Source: CGIF01 sp031674855 (lineage in GTDB: Bacteria > Bacillota_I > Bacilli_A > Mycoplasmatales > CGIF01). From it: a stretch of DNA of 64,000 nucleotides. This document shows, piece after piece, positions 10,167 through 20,605 of this stretch. Within the stretch, counting starts at the first letter, position 1, and each line of letters begins with the position of its first letter. The stretch spans positions 496,001-560,000 of the forward strand of contig CP125275.1 in the NCBI GenBank assembly GCA_031674855.1, in the 5' to 3' direction. The notes beneath the pieces are model-generated. The model was not told the DNA's origin and did not search any database. It saw nothing but the letters and a program-made list of their open reading frames with translations. The position numbers were made by a program, and so were the translations under genes.

Positions 10167-10565
10167 TTAAAGAACTCTAATTTGTTTAACTTTAACTAAA
10201 TCCTTGATTATTTCTTCCAATTCCTGAGTCTTTTTATTTCGCAAACTTCATACTGCTGCTCTGATTATTTCACTTTTGGAAGGATAAATCTCTTTCTTAT
10301 TTAAATCAGCTTGGAGTTTAATAATTAACTCTGATTCCTGATTAGAAAGAGTCAGTGCTGTTTTTAAGGTGGCTAAATGAGCCGTAGCAATTTTGGCAGT
10401 TTTAGTGATTGCTTTTTTGATTTTCTTACCCAGGGGACTTTTTTGAGCCTGATCTATTTTATGAGCAGTACTTCTTGCCGCTTCCTTAACTTTTTTGATA
10501 GCTTGTTGGGATTTAGTTTTTGTTTGCTCTTTGAGTTGGTTAATTTTTTTATTAGTGTTAGTCAT
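10167..10565 (-). CDS. Lys-rich protein with ribbon-helix-helix-like C-terminus
   Basis: The ATG at 10565 gives 132 residues. The first 70 are Lys/Ala-rich and histone-like (KTKSQQAIKKVKEAARSTA). The second half (KLQADLNKKEIYPSKSEII then RAAVWSLRNKK) fits the MetJ/Arc ribbon-helix-helix pattern, in which a short strand precedes x-x-S-[KR]-S-E-[IV]-[IL]-R-x-A. That suggests a DNA-binding, antitoxin-like or nucleoid protein. A candidate operator pair lies upstream. An upstream in-frame start at 10589 is possible but less likely. Confidence 0.65.
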
Positions 10566-10668
10566 AGAAATTATTTTAAGAATAAACAAGACTAATGAAT
10601 AGCAAAAAACTATCTATTAACAAAAAAATTAGGCACTAAAATAGCAGTTTACACTAACTACATTAATG

Positions 10669-10681
10669 ATATATCATCCTA
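10669..10681. promoter_or_regulatory. Candidate operator, copy 1
   Basis: ATATATCATCCTA here is repeated exactly at 10869-10881, precisely 200 bases away. Both copies lie between the divergent ribbon-helix-helix gene and the plus-strand gene at 10918. The spacing and placement suggest binding sites; no binding data are available. Confidence 0.35.
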
Positions 10682-10683
10682 TT

Positions 10684-10794
10684 TTACTTTTTAAGATTTT
10701 TTTTATCTAGTTTACTTTGTTCTTTTTTCAACTTTCTATCTTCATTAGCAAACTCTTTACTTTTATTATTAGTTAAGATTTCTTTGGTTTTCAT
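10684..10794 (-). CDS. Possible small basic protein
   Basis: A 36-residue ORF starting ATG at 10794, very rich in Lys, Asn and Glu, lies wholly between the two operator-like repeats. No family is recognised and it could be chance in AT-rich DNA. Confidence 0.2.
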   Translation of the reverse strand: MKTKEILTNNKSKEFANEDRKLKKEQSKLDKKNLKK

Positions 10795-10868
10795 GTCTAA
10801 TTGGCATATAGACAGAAAGCAAAAAAACCAACTCTTAGAAAAAGTTCTGTTTATAATAAATAAAACTA

Positions 10869-10891
10869 ATATATCATCCTAAAAGATGATA
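10869..10891. promoter_or_regulatory. Candidate operator, copy 2, with inverted repeat
   Basis: This copy of ATATATCATCCTA is extended into a dyad: TATCATC (10872-10878), a 6-base spacer, then GATGATA (10885-10891). It ends 26 bases before the start of the gene at 10918, where a repressor would block transcription or translation. The nearby ribbon-helix-helix protein is the obvious candidate, by inference. Confidence 0.4.
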
Positions 10892-10917
10892 GTATAAAAC
10901 ATAAAATAATAAAAACA

Positions 10918-11181
10918 ATGGCAAAAAAAATAACAATTGAAGGGTTAGAATTTACAAGAAATGACCATGAAGATTTTTCAATTTCAGTCGAAGATGAATA
11001 TGGTGAAACAGCAATTATTGATGATATCACAAAATATGAAGAAGAAGGCTTATCCTTTCGCGAATCTACTAATCAGGATATCTTAGCTAAGGTAGATGCG
11101 ATACTTAATTCGGAGGTGGCTCAGCAAATCGTTAAAGAACTTAATATTCAAATAAGCCAAGCTTATCAACAGCACAATTAA
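10918..11181 (+). CDS. Small acidic protein, unknown
   Basis: The 87-residue protein is acidic and soluble, with no membrane segment (start MAKKITIEGLEFTRNDHEDF). It needs no TGA codons. No family is recognised. Two 13-base direct repeats, one in a dyad, precede it, so it is probably regulated. It diverges from the Lys-rich ribbon-helix-helix gene; an acidic partner of a basic DNA-binding protein is conceivable but unproven. Confidence 0.6.
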   Translation: MAKKITIEGLEFTRNDHEDFSISVEDEYGETAIIDDITKYEEEGLSFRESTNQDILAKVDAILNSEVAQQIVKELNIQISQAYQQHN

Positions 11182-11411
11182 TCTTGTCTAGTTGGGTTTA
11201 GGCTAATTGCTATCCTATTCCTTCCTAGAAAAATAAAAACGACTTCCTAAGTCTAAGAAAGTAAAGTATTTTGAAAAAGGCGAAGTTAAATATATAATTG
11301 GCAGCAAATAGTACTCGAAAATCAACAATTGTTAATACTTCGTTAATCCTGAAGACAAAAATAATGATTTTTGAAAAGACAAAGAGGCATCGTTCTAAAC
11401 AATTTCTATCT
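11182..11411. other. Stretch with a short coding remnant
   Basis: Plus-strand fragments such as YFVNPEDKNNDFWKDKEASF remain between stops. They suggest a lost gene of unknown kind; nothing intact is present. Confidence 0.3.
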
Positions 11412-11834
11412 CTATCTACTATATCAATTAAATACTTTATTAAAATTTCCTAAGAGTTTAATAACTCTATAAATAAATATTACCAATAAAATTGGTAAGA
11501 ATAATAGTGAAATTAAATCTTTGTTTTCCGAGGAATGCTTATGTTCATGTTGGTGATGATGGTGGGAGTGATTGTGTTCTTGACAGTGATTTGCCACTAA
11601 ATAATGATGTTGTTGTTCTTGAGCCGAACAATTATCGCAACATTTACCGCTTTCTATTAAGCATTCTTGACATTTTAGTCCTATTTTGTTAGGAATGGTT
11701 TTAATTTTTTTAAAATCATCGTCTTTTGCAGAGTGAATCGAAAGTCAGAAAATGTTTTTTTGCTTTAAATTTCTAATTAATCAGTATAATAAAATAAGAA
11801 AAGTAATTAAGATTAGGATTTGTTTTATGTTCAT
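11412..11834 (-). CDS. Cys/His-rich bitopic membrane protein, putative metal binder
   Basis: Code 4 gives 140 residues from ATG 11834. There is an N-terminal membrane helix (IKQILILITFLILLYWLI), a Cys cluster (CQEC ... CCDNC), a His tract (HNHSHHHHQHEHKH) and a second helix (LLFLPILLVIFIYRVI). The central domain should coordinate Zn, Ni or Cu, as in metal chaperones, but no family is recognised. The reading crosses three TGA codons, so a standard-code search misses it. Its start overlaps the end of the upstream frame-broken gene by 10 bases, suggesting one operon. Confidence 0.75.
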
Positions 11835-12117
11835 ACATTCTTTTGCTTTTGGATTGTTTTATGACAACTTTGGTGATAAGTTTCTAGAATTGGTTCTTTT
11901 AAATCGAAATTGGCGAAAGGAGAGCCATTTTCATAAATATGATTACGACACTTTCAAAAATCACCCAAATAGGAATAGTAAATTTTTTGCTCATAAGTTA
12001 GTCTTGCTAATATTTTCTGATTTTCTTCTTTTTGTTCTCTCGCATTTTATAAGCAACATTTTGAGTTACTTTGACTGAATCAAATGCTTGTTTGATTTTA
12101 CTTTCTTTTTTTGACAT
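11825..12117 (-). pseudogene. Frame-broken small gene with Cys/His pairs
   Basis: ATG 12117 reads MSKKESKIKQAFDSVKVTQN and then runs into TAG. A shift near 12045, in an A-rich stretch, restores a good frame: ENQKILARLTYEQKIYYSYL, then WKCRNHIYENG and YHQSCHK to a TAA at 11825. The C-x2-H and C-H residues could bind zinc. The function is unknown. It lies between the tail-anchored coiled-coil gene and the Cys/His-rich membrane gene, overlapping both. It may be a slippage-expressed gene rather than a dead one. Confidence 0.5.
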
Positions 12118-12665
12118 TTTTTACTAATAATTAAATAGATAGTTAGACTCACTATTGAAATTACTCCAACAATTAATATCGGCTTTAATCAATTATTTTT
12201 ACCTTTTTCATTATTGGATTGTCTATTAAACTTTTCTAAATCTTCGAGTTGTTTTTTTTTACTCTCTAAATCTCGTTGATTGTCTTTTAAGGAATTTTCT
12301 AAACCCTTGATTTCTTTTTTTAGTTGATTAATCTCTTGTTCTTTCTTCTCTGAATCATTATTATTAGAGTCAAAAGTAAAAGAGTCAAAATGGTTTTCTT
12401 TTAAGTTTAAAGCCTTGTTTAATTCCTTTTCAATGGATTCATTCATTTCATCAACTGGAATTTCATAATAGATATCCAATTCCTCTTCGCGGTTTTTGAT
12501 TACTACTCCCGCTCGTGCTCGACCTTCTTTTTTGACAGCCCCATTTTCCGAAAAAGAGAATGATGAACTTTTTTTGTATCAACTTTTTTCCGAATAAGAA
12601 GAATATTCATTAAGTTTAGTTTCTAATTCTTTAAGACTGTTTACTTTAATGGATTTTTTGTTCAT
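12066..12665 (-). CDS. Tail-anchored coiled-coil protein
   Basis: The ATG at 12665 gives 199 residues. A Ser-rich N-terminal third is followed by an acidic segment (YYEIPVDEMNESIEKEL) and a Lys/Glu coiled coil. Near the C-terminus NNWLKPILIVGVISIVSL forms one membrane helix ahead of a Lys-rich tail. NWLKP-[IT]-LI recurs in the broken gene at 28769, so they are relatives. No enzymatic motif is seen. The body should face the cytoplasm or cell surface, depending on orientation. Confidence 0.7.
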
Positions 12666-12782
12666 AGCATTTATTATTTTTTTTAGTTCGAATAATTTTT
12701 ATGCGAAAATTGAGACAAAAATAATTGGTATTATAATACAAAATAATAAATCGATAAAAACAATATCCATTATTTATACTTC

Positions 12783-13226
12783 TTACAACTTAGATTTAAC
12801 GTCTCCTTCTTCTTCTCAAATTCCTAATTTCTTTCTTATTTCAGTAACAACTTTTTTATCGATTTTTCGATTTTTAAATCCTTGTTCTAAAGTGATATTG
12901 TGAGAGTTAAGATTTTTAATTTCCTCCATTAACTCTTCTCTTTCAGAAGGCATTACTCCAGAAGTTATTTTTCTTTCTAAACCTAAAATTTCTACTTCTC
13001 TCTTTCAATAATCCCAAAGTAACATTAATCTATTTTCAATCTTTTCAGCTTCTTTTCAATTATCATCAAATCAACCTTGATTTTCTTTTTCTTGTCTAGA
13101 AACTTCTTTTATTTTATCCAGAAATTTTTTTTTTAAATCTCTTTTTTCGGTAACCAACTTTCGCAATTGAATCTCAATATCTTCCAGTATCTTTTCGGCT
13201 CGAGTTTTTTTATTATTTTCTGCCAT
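12783..13226 (-). CDS. Small coiled-coil protein
   Basis: Code 4 from ATG 13226 gives 147 residues with five TGA-Trp codons (for example QGWFDDNWKEAEKIE). It is charged, predicted helical throughout and lacks a membrane segment. It ends with a conserved-looking block (IRKKLGIWEEEGDVKSKL). No family is recognised. It sits between the tail-anchored gene and the ABC transporter, all on the minus strand. Confidence 0.65.
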
Positions 13227-13264
13227 ATTTTATTAATAAAGATTTTAATGTTTTTTCAAATTTG

Positions 13265-14716
13265 TTAATGACTTATCAAAATAACTAATTTTTTCTTACT
13301 CAGTTTATCGGTTCTTTCCCTGAATTCTTTTTTATTTGTCTCATCTAGAAAATTATCTACTTCGTCAAAAATAAACACTTCCTTATCTTCGGTTTGAGAG
13401 AAAATTTTATTCAAATCAATTAATTGTTTTTGACCGGTCGAAAGGCCATTTTCAATTAAATTCTTATGCTCAGCATAAGCAATTTTTTCTCGTCACTTAA
13501 TCAAATCTATCTCATTCATTTTATATTTACTATTGATTAATATTTTTCCTCTATCAGGTTGATGCAAACCTACTATAAGATTGATAGCGGTGCTTTTACC
13601 AGAACCATTTTCACCAGTCAAATGATTCACCTTACCTTTTTGAAATTCAAAATTATAATCTTTAAGAATTATTTTTTCATTTTCATAAGAAAAATAAACA
13701 CTTTTAAAACTTATTTTTTCTATTGGTTCACAAATAATTTTGCTTTTCTGATAATCATCTCGCTCTGGTTGATTTAACAAAAAATTCAAACGTTCTTTAG
13801 CAGAAAAGTAAAGAGAGTAATCCTTCAAACGATCAACTAGTTTTTTTTCATGTCCATAAAGCTTACCTAATATAAATAAAGAAGAATAATCAAACATTTT
13901 ATTTTTAAGACATATTAAAGGGAGAAAAATATATTCAATATAAGGAATAATCGAGAAGCCAGGAACTACTAAAGCAAAAGTAAAAATTCAATCTTTTTTG
14001 TTGTTTAAATCTCAGGATTCATCAACTATTCTTTGATAGTTTTTTTGATAATTATTAGTAAGATTTTTTTTGATAATAAGATCGCGATTATTAACTAAAA
14101 CATTTTCCTCTTTTTTTACTTTTTCTAATTTTTTTTGTAAGCAAAGATCTTTTTTATAAACAAAATAATTCAAAACCAAACAAATAAAAGCTACGGCAAT
14201 TAAACCAATGAATCCATATATAAGAATTTCATTGGTTTCTTTTTTGGATATCCACAAACCAATAAAAGTCAAGAATCCAGTCAATGAAAAATAATAAATC
14301 TGATTAGGATAATAAATTACTCCACGACTAAAAGTCTTTTCGTCGCTTTCAAAATTTGCAAGAATTTTTTCTTTATCAAAATTACTGAGTAAAAAAAATT
14401 TTTGACTAATTCTTTGTTTAAGAAAACGAGAGATTTTATTAGCGAAATAAAGGGAGTAATAAACGTGCACAATAACTATCAAACAATACAAAATTATATA
14501 AACGGCAAGGAATCAAAAGAAATTAGATTTGCTTTGGAAAGTTAGTAGATTTTTACTTCAAAAACTGAAAGTAAGTTTATCGCCTTTATCAGTAATGAGA
14601 TTTTTAATCATATCTGCTACATTAACATCCATAATGTAATTAATCAGTGAACTTAAAGTAGTTAAAATAAAAAAAATAACTGTTCTTTTCAATATTTTTT
14701 GGTAATAGTATATCAA
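13265..14716 (-). CDS. ABC transporter, fused permease and ATPase
   Basis: About 483 residues: a membrane half with roughly five or six hydrophobic helices, then a nucleotide-binding domain. Walker A is TGENGSGKSTAIN, the signature is LSTGQKQLIDL, Walker B is VFIFDEVDNFLD and the H-loop is ILISH at the very C-terminus. The domain is short, ending right after the H-loop. No ATG suits the start: the frame opens after a TAA at 14732, so I use TTG at 14716. An ATG at 14728-14730 is out of frame. The substrate is unknown. A related permease-only gene may be the one at 29058. Confidence 0.75.
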
Positions 14717-14799
14717 TTTAATTTCATTTTTTTATTAGATTTTGAGAGCATAGATTTATTTCTAAAATTTGTATAATTTGGTAAAAAAAATATTAGTTA

Positions 14800-15792
14800 C
14801 TAAGAATAATTTAACTTCTTGATTTTTTCCAAATAAAATTTGTAGGAAGAACAATTATTTTCTGGTCTTTTTTCTTTAGAATCAATATCAAAAAATTGAA
14901 CATCAGCAACATCTTCTTTGTTTTTAATCTCTCCGGAATATTCGTCAGTTTGAAAAAAATGACCTACTCAATGTTGCTTACCTGGTGGCAAATTAGCAAA
15001 AAATACAACTTCTTCACCAATTTTTTGAGTATTTTTTATTACTAAATTAGTTTCTTCGAAAATCTCGCGACAGGCCGCAAACTCAGGAGTCTCATCTAAC
15101 TCTACTTTTCCTCCCGGTAAGTTTCAACCTCATTTTTTGTCTTTTACGAGTAAAATTTCTCCTTTTTCATTCCTAATAATTACTCGAACAAAATTTGGCA
15201 AATTCTCCTTATTATCTTTTTCAGAAGAACATTTTTTAATTATAACTTCAACTTCTTTTAATATTTCTTTTTCATTCTTTTCGGCATCAATAATATAAAT
15301 TCTTTCCGGGAAAAGTTTTTTTAATTTTAAATAATTATTTCTAATTTTATCCCAAGATTCCAGATTCAGCTTTTTTTTAAATCTATCTTGAGATTTTCGT
15401 GGATCAATATCCAGCAAAAAGGTTATGTCAGGCAAAGGTAAATCGATATTTTTTTTAACAATCTCTTGGACAATATTGATTTCTAGGTTTTTTTGTTTTT
15501 CAAGAAATAGAAAGAGACTGTCGATATATGTGCTGATAACTAGCACTTTTTTTTTTTCTAAAATAGGCTTGATGATTTTTTGATTTAGTTCATCAAAAAA
15601 AGAAAAAAACATAAGATCGTTTGCCTTTTTATTTGATTCAATTTTCTCAATTAAATGAAAAAATTTTTCTTTCATTTTAATATCTTGACAACTATAAACT
15701 ATCAATTTCAATTCATCACTTTTTTTTAAGTTATTAATTAAAGTGGTTTTGCCACTTCCGACTATTCCTTCAAGTGAGATTAACAATGACAT
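14800..15792 (-). CDS. Thymidylate kinase-like domain fused to Nudix hydrolase
   Basis: The 330-residue protein has two domains. The first 200 residues resemble thymidylate/deoxynucleoside kinase, with P-loop GIVGSGKTTL and FLLDIDPRKSQDRFKKK. The usual DRY-x-D-S motif reads STYIDS, losing the Asp-Arg pair. The rest is Nudix: GKVELDETPEFAACREIFEE fits G-x5-E-x7-R-E-U-x-E-E, preceded by WGWNLPG whose Trp residues are TGA. Such a fusion could phosphorylate and sanitise nucleotides in one polypeptide (inference). A standard-code reading would stop exactly at the domain junction. Confidence 0.85.
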
Positions 15793-15875
15793 ATAAATTA
15801 ATATTTTAAGAACTAAAAAAATAAATAGTTGGTAATCACTGAAACAAAAAATATTATATATTTCTCAGCAAATAA

Positions 15876-16231
15876 ATAACCTATCATCAACACGAATCTA
15901 ATCGAAAAATTATCCGGATAACAGCAATTATTTTAGGAATAGTTTCTGCTTGAGAGAAACATTGAATAATAGAAACAGCAATCTTCTTGCTTCCAGTATT
16001 TATTTTGCTATTTGTTGAATTTATCTTTGATATAAAAATAAGAGCGAGGAAAATAAGGAAAATAATAATAAACTCAAAAGAAAAATAAAAACACTTCAAA
16101 GTAACACTTATCTAGAATGCAAAAAAATTTATATTCACAATAATTCTTGCGGAAATAAAAAAAATTTGATTGAAAAGAAAAAAATAATAAAAACACTCAC
16201 ACATATTCCCTCTAATAATTCAAAATTTTAA
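15876..16231 (+). pseudogene. Possible broken membrane protein gene
   Basis: The plus strand reads KIIRITAIILGIVSAWEKHW then a helix (TAIFLLPVFILLFVEFIF), a basic tail and TAA. A frame change in an A-rich tract continues as TYLECKKIYIHNNSCGNKK and NLIEKKKIIKTLTHIPS. No normal start codon is present. The minus strand holds a competing ORF (15881-16099), also hydrophobic. I favour the plus strand because it runs into the following plus-strand gene, but confidence is low. Confidence 0.3.
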
Positions 16232-16275
16232 ATAATTTAAATTATTAGATTTTTTAAAAATTTAAAATTTTTTAT

Positions 16276-17430
16276 ATGAACAAAAAAAACAAACTATCCC
16301 ATTATCCTTCCTTTTTTTTGTCAAGTTTAGTATTGAAATCAGTTTCTTGATTAATTTTTAGCATCCTGTTTATTTCATTAGGAAAAAGAAGATATATCGA
16401 GAAGGATATTTTAGGAACAATCTACAACTCAATTTTCAACAAAAATATCAACTTTAACGAATATTTTTTAGGAGGAGTTGAAATAGCAGAGAAAAGCAAA
16501 ATCTTCAAATACGCTCCTCTTTTCTTGACCACAATAGTAGTTTTTAATATATTTTCTCTCTGATATAATTTATATTTATGAAAGAAAAAAAGTTATATCG
16601 AAAATAACAATTTTTATCTTCACAATAAATGAATATTTATTTCTAATAGTTTAATTCACATTGCTTGTGCTTGTCTTTTGATTTTATCCTTTGTTAGTCC
16701 TTTTACTGCAATTTTTGCTTTGCTTTTTATTACTTTTAATAACTTTGATTTTCTATCTTTTCCCAAAAAAACAAAGAACCCCAAAATCGAAACTTTCTTT
16801 TCCTGAAAAAATCAATACATTCGCAGGATGGCACTTTATTCAGTAATTATTATTTTTGTCATCCCTTTAATCATAGATAGAGTACAAATTTTTCATAATG
16901 GTGCTATGAATGGTTCTCCACAAGGATTCTCCAAAGCTTATCAGGCTTTAATTAACTCCTCTTCGGCAGCAAGAGCTTTGATGGAATTAGTGTTCAACAC
17001 AAGCTTCGGCCCTTTTTATTGATTTATTTTGCTATGATATGTAAGAGAAACAATAAATGACAGATGAGGTGAATTTACTAAATTTTGAATTAAAGTAAAA
17101 GGCGTAAAAAAAAGAGTAGATAATTTTAAATTTCATTACTATTACCAAAAAAATTGATCTAACGCGAATAATTCCCTAATTTATTTAGGAGATTATAATT
17201 ACCTAAAAAATAATCCTAGTTTTTTAACAAGAGATTATTTAGAAACTGATTTAAATAATGAAAACTTCGCCAAAAGAAATCATGAAATTGTTATTTTTAT
17301 TGAGTTCTGCGAAAGTAATATAAGTGATTCTTCTGAAAAAAATTTTCTTAACTATTGTCTATTTGATGAATTTAATTCTTGGAATGATTTTTTAAGAACC
17401 AGGAAACTCATCAAGATGGCGAGGAAGTAA
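16276..17430 (+). CDS. Multi-spanning membrane protein, unknown
   Basis: The 384-residue protein reads through about a dozen TGA codons as Trp. Hydrophobic helices lie near residues 18-36, 80-100, 120-150, 185-205 and 255-270, with a hydrophilic C-terminal region of about 100 residues (IYLGDYNYLKNN, IVIFIEFCESN). No transporter or enzyme signature is recognised. It converges with the CBS-domain gene on the other strand and overlaps its 3' end by 39 bases. Confidence 0.7.
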
Positions 17431-18429
17431 CAATATTTCTCTTTCGTCTCTTATTTTACCTACTAAAGCCCCTAAAACATCCTGGAGAGTAATAATTCCT
17501 AATATTTTTTTTTTCTCTTGGACAACTGCTAAGCGCGAACTGGTGTTTTTTAATTTTGTCAAAATTTTATCCAATTTTTCATCTGAATCGAAAACAACTA
17601 TTCCTTTATCAACATAATTTTGTCACTTAACTTCTTTATTTTTTATCAACTTTCAATAAAATAATTCGACGTTAAAAATTCCTATTATTTCTTTTCTTTT
17701 ATTAAGAATTGGATAACGAGTGAAAAAATGACGTGAATGAATAGCTTGTATCTCTGAATAAGACATGTCATAATCAAGAGCAACCACTTTCTTCCAAGGA
17801 GTAACTATAGAGAAAGCTTTCAACTCATCAAATTTTAAAGCCGCTTGAACAAGTTTAGCCTCATTTTTCTCCAAAATATTGTCAGTAGTTAGATTATTAA
17901 TGAAACGAATAATATCTTGCTCAGAATTAGCAAATATTTTTTTCCTTGGTTGAATTATTGAACGAAAAAAATAATAAGGAATTCGAATAAGAGAATAAGT
18001 AACAGTAATTAAAAAATTATTAAAAATTTTTTTTTGGCTACTTGCTCGATTAGCCAGATAACGAGCAAATATTTCATTAAAAAAGGCAATTAAAAGACTT
18101 AATCCCAATATCATTAAAAATCGGTAATCAGTTTTATCAAATTCCTCCAGTATCTTTCCACCCATCCTTTCCATGAATAAATCAGAAATAAAAATATTTA
18201 AAAAAACTTGATAAAAGCAAATAGTGGCAAAAAGAAGATTTCCGTTCTTAAGAATGAATATAAGTTTTTTAAACTTCATTTCACCTTTCCTTCTTTTTAC
18301 TAAATCTATCTTGAATAAATTAACATCAGAATAAAGTGCGGAAATATAATTTAAAAAAAAAGAAAAGAGAAAAAGGACTAAAAAAGTTACAAAGAGTGAT
18401 ACAGAATGTATTAATTCACTAATTTTCAT
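17392..18429 (-). CDS. CorC/HlyC-like membrane protein with CBS domains
   Basis: The 345-residue protein has a hydrophobic N-terminal half (FVTFLVLFLFSFFLNYISAL plus two or three more helices), like the DUF21/CNNM domain. A tandem CBS pair follows: FFTRYPILNKRKEIIGIFNV and RLAVVQEKKKILGIITLQDV. Relatives act in Mg2+/Co2+ efflux or membrane integrity. The C-terminal CorC/HlyC domain is missing: the protein ends soon after the second CBS. It follows rbfA with an 11-base overlap, at the end of the nusA-infB-rbfA cluster. Confidence 0.8.
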
Positions 18430-18784
18430 AATTGAAGGAGTTTTTTTGAAAAATTTTTTCTAAATTATCGATTTTTTCCAGCTCTTTATCGATAAAAAAA
18501 TAAAGATTAGGAATGTGAGCAAATTTTTTACTATAAGCAAGGTTCTTTTTTATTATTGATGAATATTTTTTGTTTAAAAGCTCAAGTGTTTCCTCCGGAT
18601 TATTATTCTGAGCAAAAGATAAAAAAATTCTCATACTTTCTCCGCGAGAACTTAATTGACAGTAACTCAAAGAAAAGGAGGGCAAGTCATATTCTTGAGT
18701 TAATTGATACAAAATTCTACTTATCTCTCGTTGATAGAAGCTTTCTTTTCTCTGTTGAAAAAAATTATTTCTTTTGAACAACAT
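18419..18784 (-). CDS. rbfA: Ribosome-binding factor A
   Basis: RbfA helps 16S rRNA maturation and 30S assembly. The 121-residue protein shows the KH-like pattern ISRILYQLTQEYDLPSFSLS, then IFLSF...LELLNKK and the family's C-terminal NLYFFIDKELEKIDNLEKIF. Similarity is moderate, but its place just after infB (20-base overlap) is the classical nusA-infB-rbfA order, which makes the call firm. Confidence 0.85.
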   Translation of the reverse strand: MLFKRNNFFQQRKESFYQREISRILYQLTQEYDLPSFSLSYCQLSSRGESMRIFLSFAQNNNPEETLELLNKKYSSIIKKNLAYSKKFAHIPNLYFFIDKELEKIDNLEKIFQKNSFNYEN

Positions 18785-20591
18785 TTTTTTTTACTAATTG
18801 AAATGAGACTATTTTATCGCCTTCCTCAAATTGATCATAACCTTTTAACACAATCCCACACTCTTGACCAGCAACTATTTCATTCTTTTCTACCTTGTTG
18901 CTTTCTAAACTTTTTACTTCGCCAACAAAAATTCTTTTTTCTTCTTTACCTCGAAGAATATAAACTTTTTTGTTTCGGCTTATTTTTCCATCGACAACTT
19001 GACAACCAGCAATATTACCTTTAGAAAATTCAAAAACTACCTTAATTTCAGCTGTACCTAAAATTTCTTCAACTTCTTCAAATTTCTGATTCCCATCAGC
19101 AAATTCAGTTAATTTCTCATCAATTTCGTATATAATTTTACTATTAAAGAAAGAAATGTTATTTTCCTTAAGTATTTTTGCTTGCGAAGGAGCAATTTGA
19201 TAACCGAAAACTAAAAAAATACTTTCAGTCATTTTAGTCAAATCAAGTGCAAAATTATTTAAATTTCCAATCGTTGAATAAATGATGGAAAAACTAGAAT
19301 CCGAATTACTTTTTCTTTTTACCAATTCAATAAGAACTTCTAAACTATTTTGACTATCAGCTGATAAAACGAGATTGATACTTTTTTTTCCAAACGGAGT
19401 TGAAATATGATTCTTTTTCTTTTCTTCTCAATAATTAACTAACTCTTTTTCTATTTTTTCAGCAATTTGTTCATCATTTATTACTAAAAATCTATCACCT
19501 AATTCTGCTTTAATATTCAGTCCATTAATTTTGACTATATCTCCAGAATAAGAAGTAGCGATTTTCTTCTCGTTAATATCAGACATGATTTTAAACTTTC
19601 CGACCTTTCCGTTAAGAAAAATTTTATCCTTTTCTTTAAGTTCACCTCCTTGAATCAATAATTCAACCATTTGCGAGCTTAAGTGAGGATGTAAATAACT
19701 ATCTATTATTACCCCATGAGTTTTACTTCTAGAATTAATCTTAAAATTATCCAAAAGTAAAATATTTTCTAATAAGTATTTAACGTTTTCCGAATCTTTA
19801 CCATTACCAGAAATTACTATAGTTTCGCCACCTCAATCAAGAGGAGTTAATCCTTTTTCTTGACATTGCGATCTAATTCTATTTAAGTTTGTTTCGTTAT
19901 CAGTTTCAGCAGGTTTTTTATGATTAACAAAAATAATAACTGGTAAATTATAATCATGAAGATAATTAATAACTTCTTCAGTTTGCGACATTATTCCATC
20001 TTTAGCGTCAATAACTAAAACAACCAAGTCAGTTAAGGAAATTCCTCCTTTTCTCATTTTGATAAAATCTCCGTGACCTGGTGTATCTAAAAAAGTTATT
20101 TTTTTTCCTTGAAATTCTACTTGAGAAATAGTAACTTTTTGAGTTATTCCTCCCGCCTCTCTTCTTTGAATATTAGTTTTACGAATAGTATCGAGCAAGG
20201 TTGTTTTGCCGTGATCAATATGACCCATGATACTAACGATAGGAGGACGAGAAATTAACTGCTCGTCAGATTCATCCTTTTCTAAATATTCTTGAATAAT
20301 TTTATTAAAACTTATTCCGTCTTTTTTTTTTATTCCTAATTTGATGCTTTGGCAATAATCTTGCAACAAATCATAAGTCAACAATTGATTACGATTAACT
20401 ATTTGTCCCTTTGCCCAAAAAAAAGCGACAATGTCCCCCACTGACTTGCCAATTATTTCTGATAATTGAGTTGCCGATATATTCTCGTCTGTTAAATAAA
20501 GATTTCTTCCTTTGAGTTCATTGGCAGAATTTCTAATATGATGATTGACAATCTCTAAAAACAAACTATTGTTCTTGTTTTTTTCTTCCAT
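18765..20591 (-). CDS. infB: Translation initiation factor IF-2, with altered G4/G5 motifs
   Basis: IF-2 is the GTPase that brings fMet-tRNA to the 30S subunit and drives 50S joining. The 608-residue protein has a short N-terminal region (RNLYLTDENISATQLSEIIG) and G1 IMGHIDHGKTTLLD, switch I REAGGITQKV and G3 FLDTPGHGDF with the catalytic His. The G4 motif, normally NKxD, reads VNHKKPAE, and G5 SAK reads SGN, so GTP specificity may be weakened. Domains II to IV follow. All segments are in one frame once TGA is Trp. It overlaps rbfA downstream and follows nusA by 14 bases. Confidence 0.95.
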
Positions 20592-20605
20592 TTATTACTA
20601 TTTTT

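Noticed and set aside
11480..11498. Perfect 8-bp hairpin TTACCAAT/ATTGGTAA
   Set aside because: It falls inside the coding sequence of the His/Cys-rich protein (Leu-Pro-Ile-Leu-Leu-Val codons) and has no T-run, so it is more likely a chance palindrome.
15881..16099. Hydrophobic minus-strand ORF (about 72 residues)
   Set aside because: It competes with a plus-strand reading that continues into further coding-like sequence. Neither is certain; the minus ORF starts with TTG and has no family.
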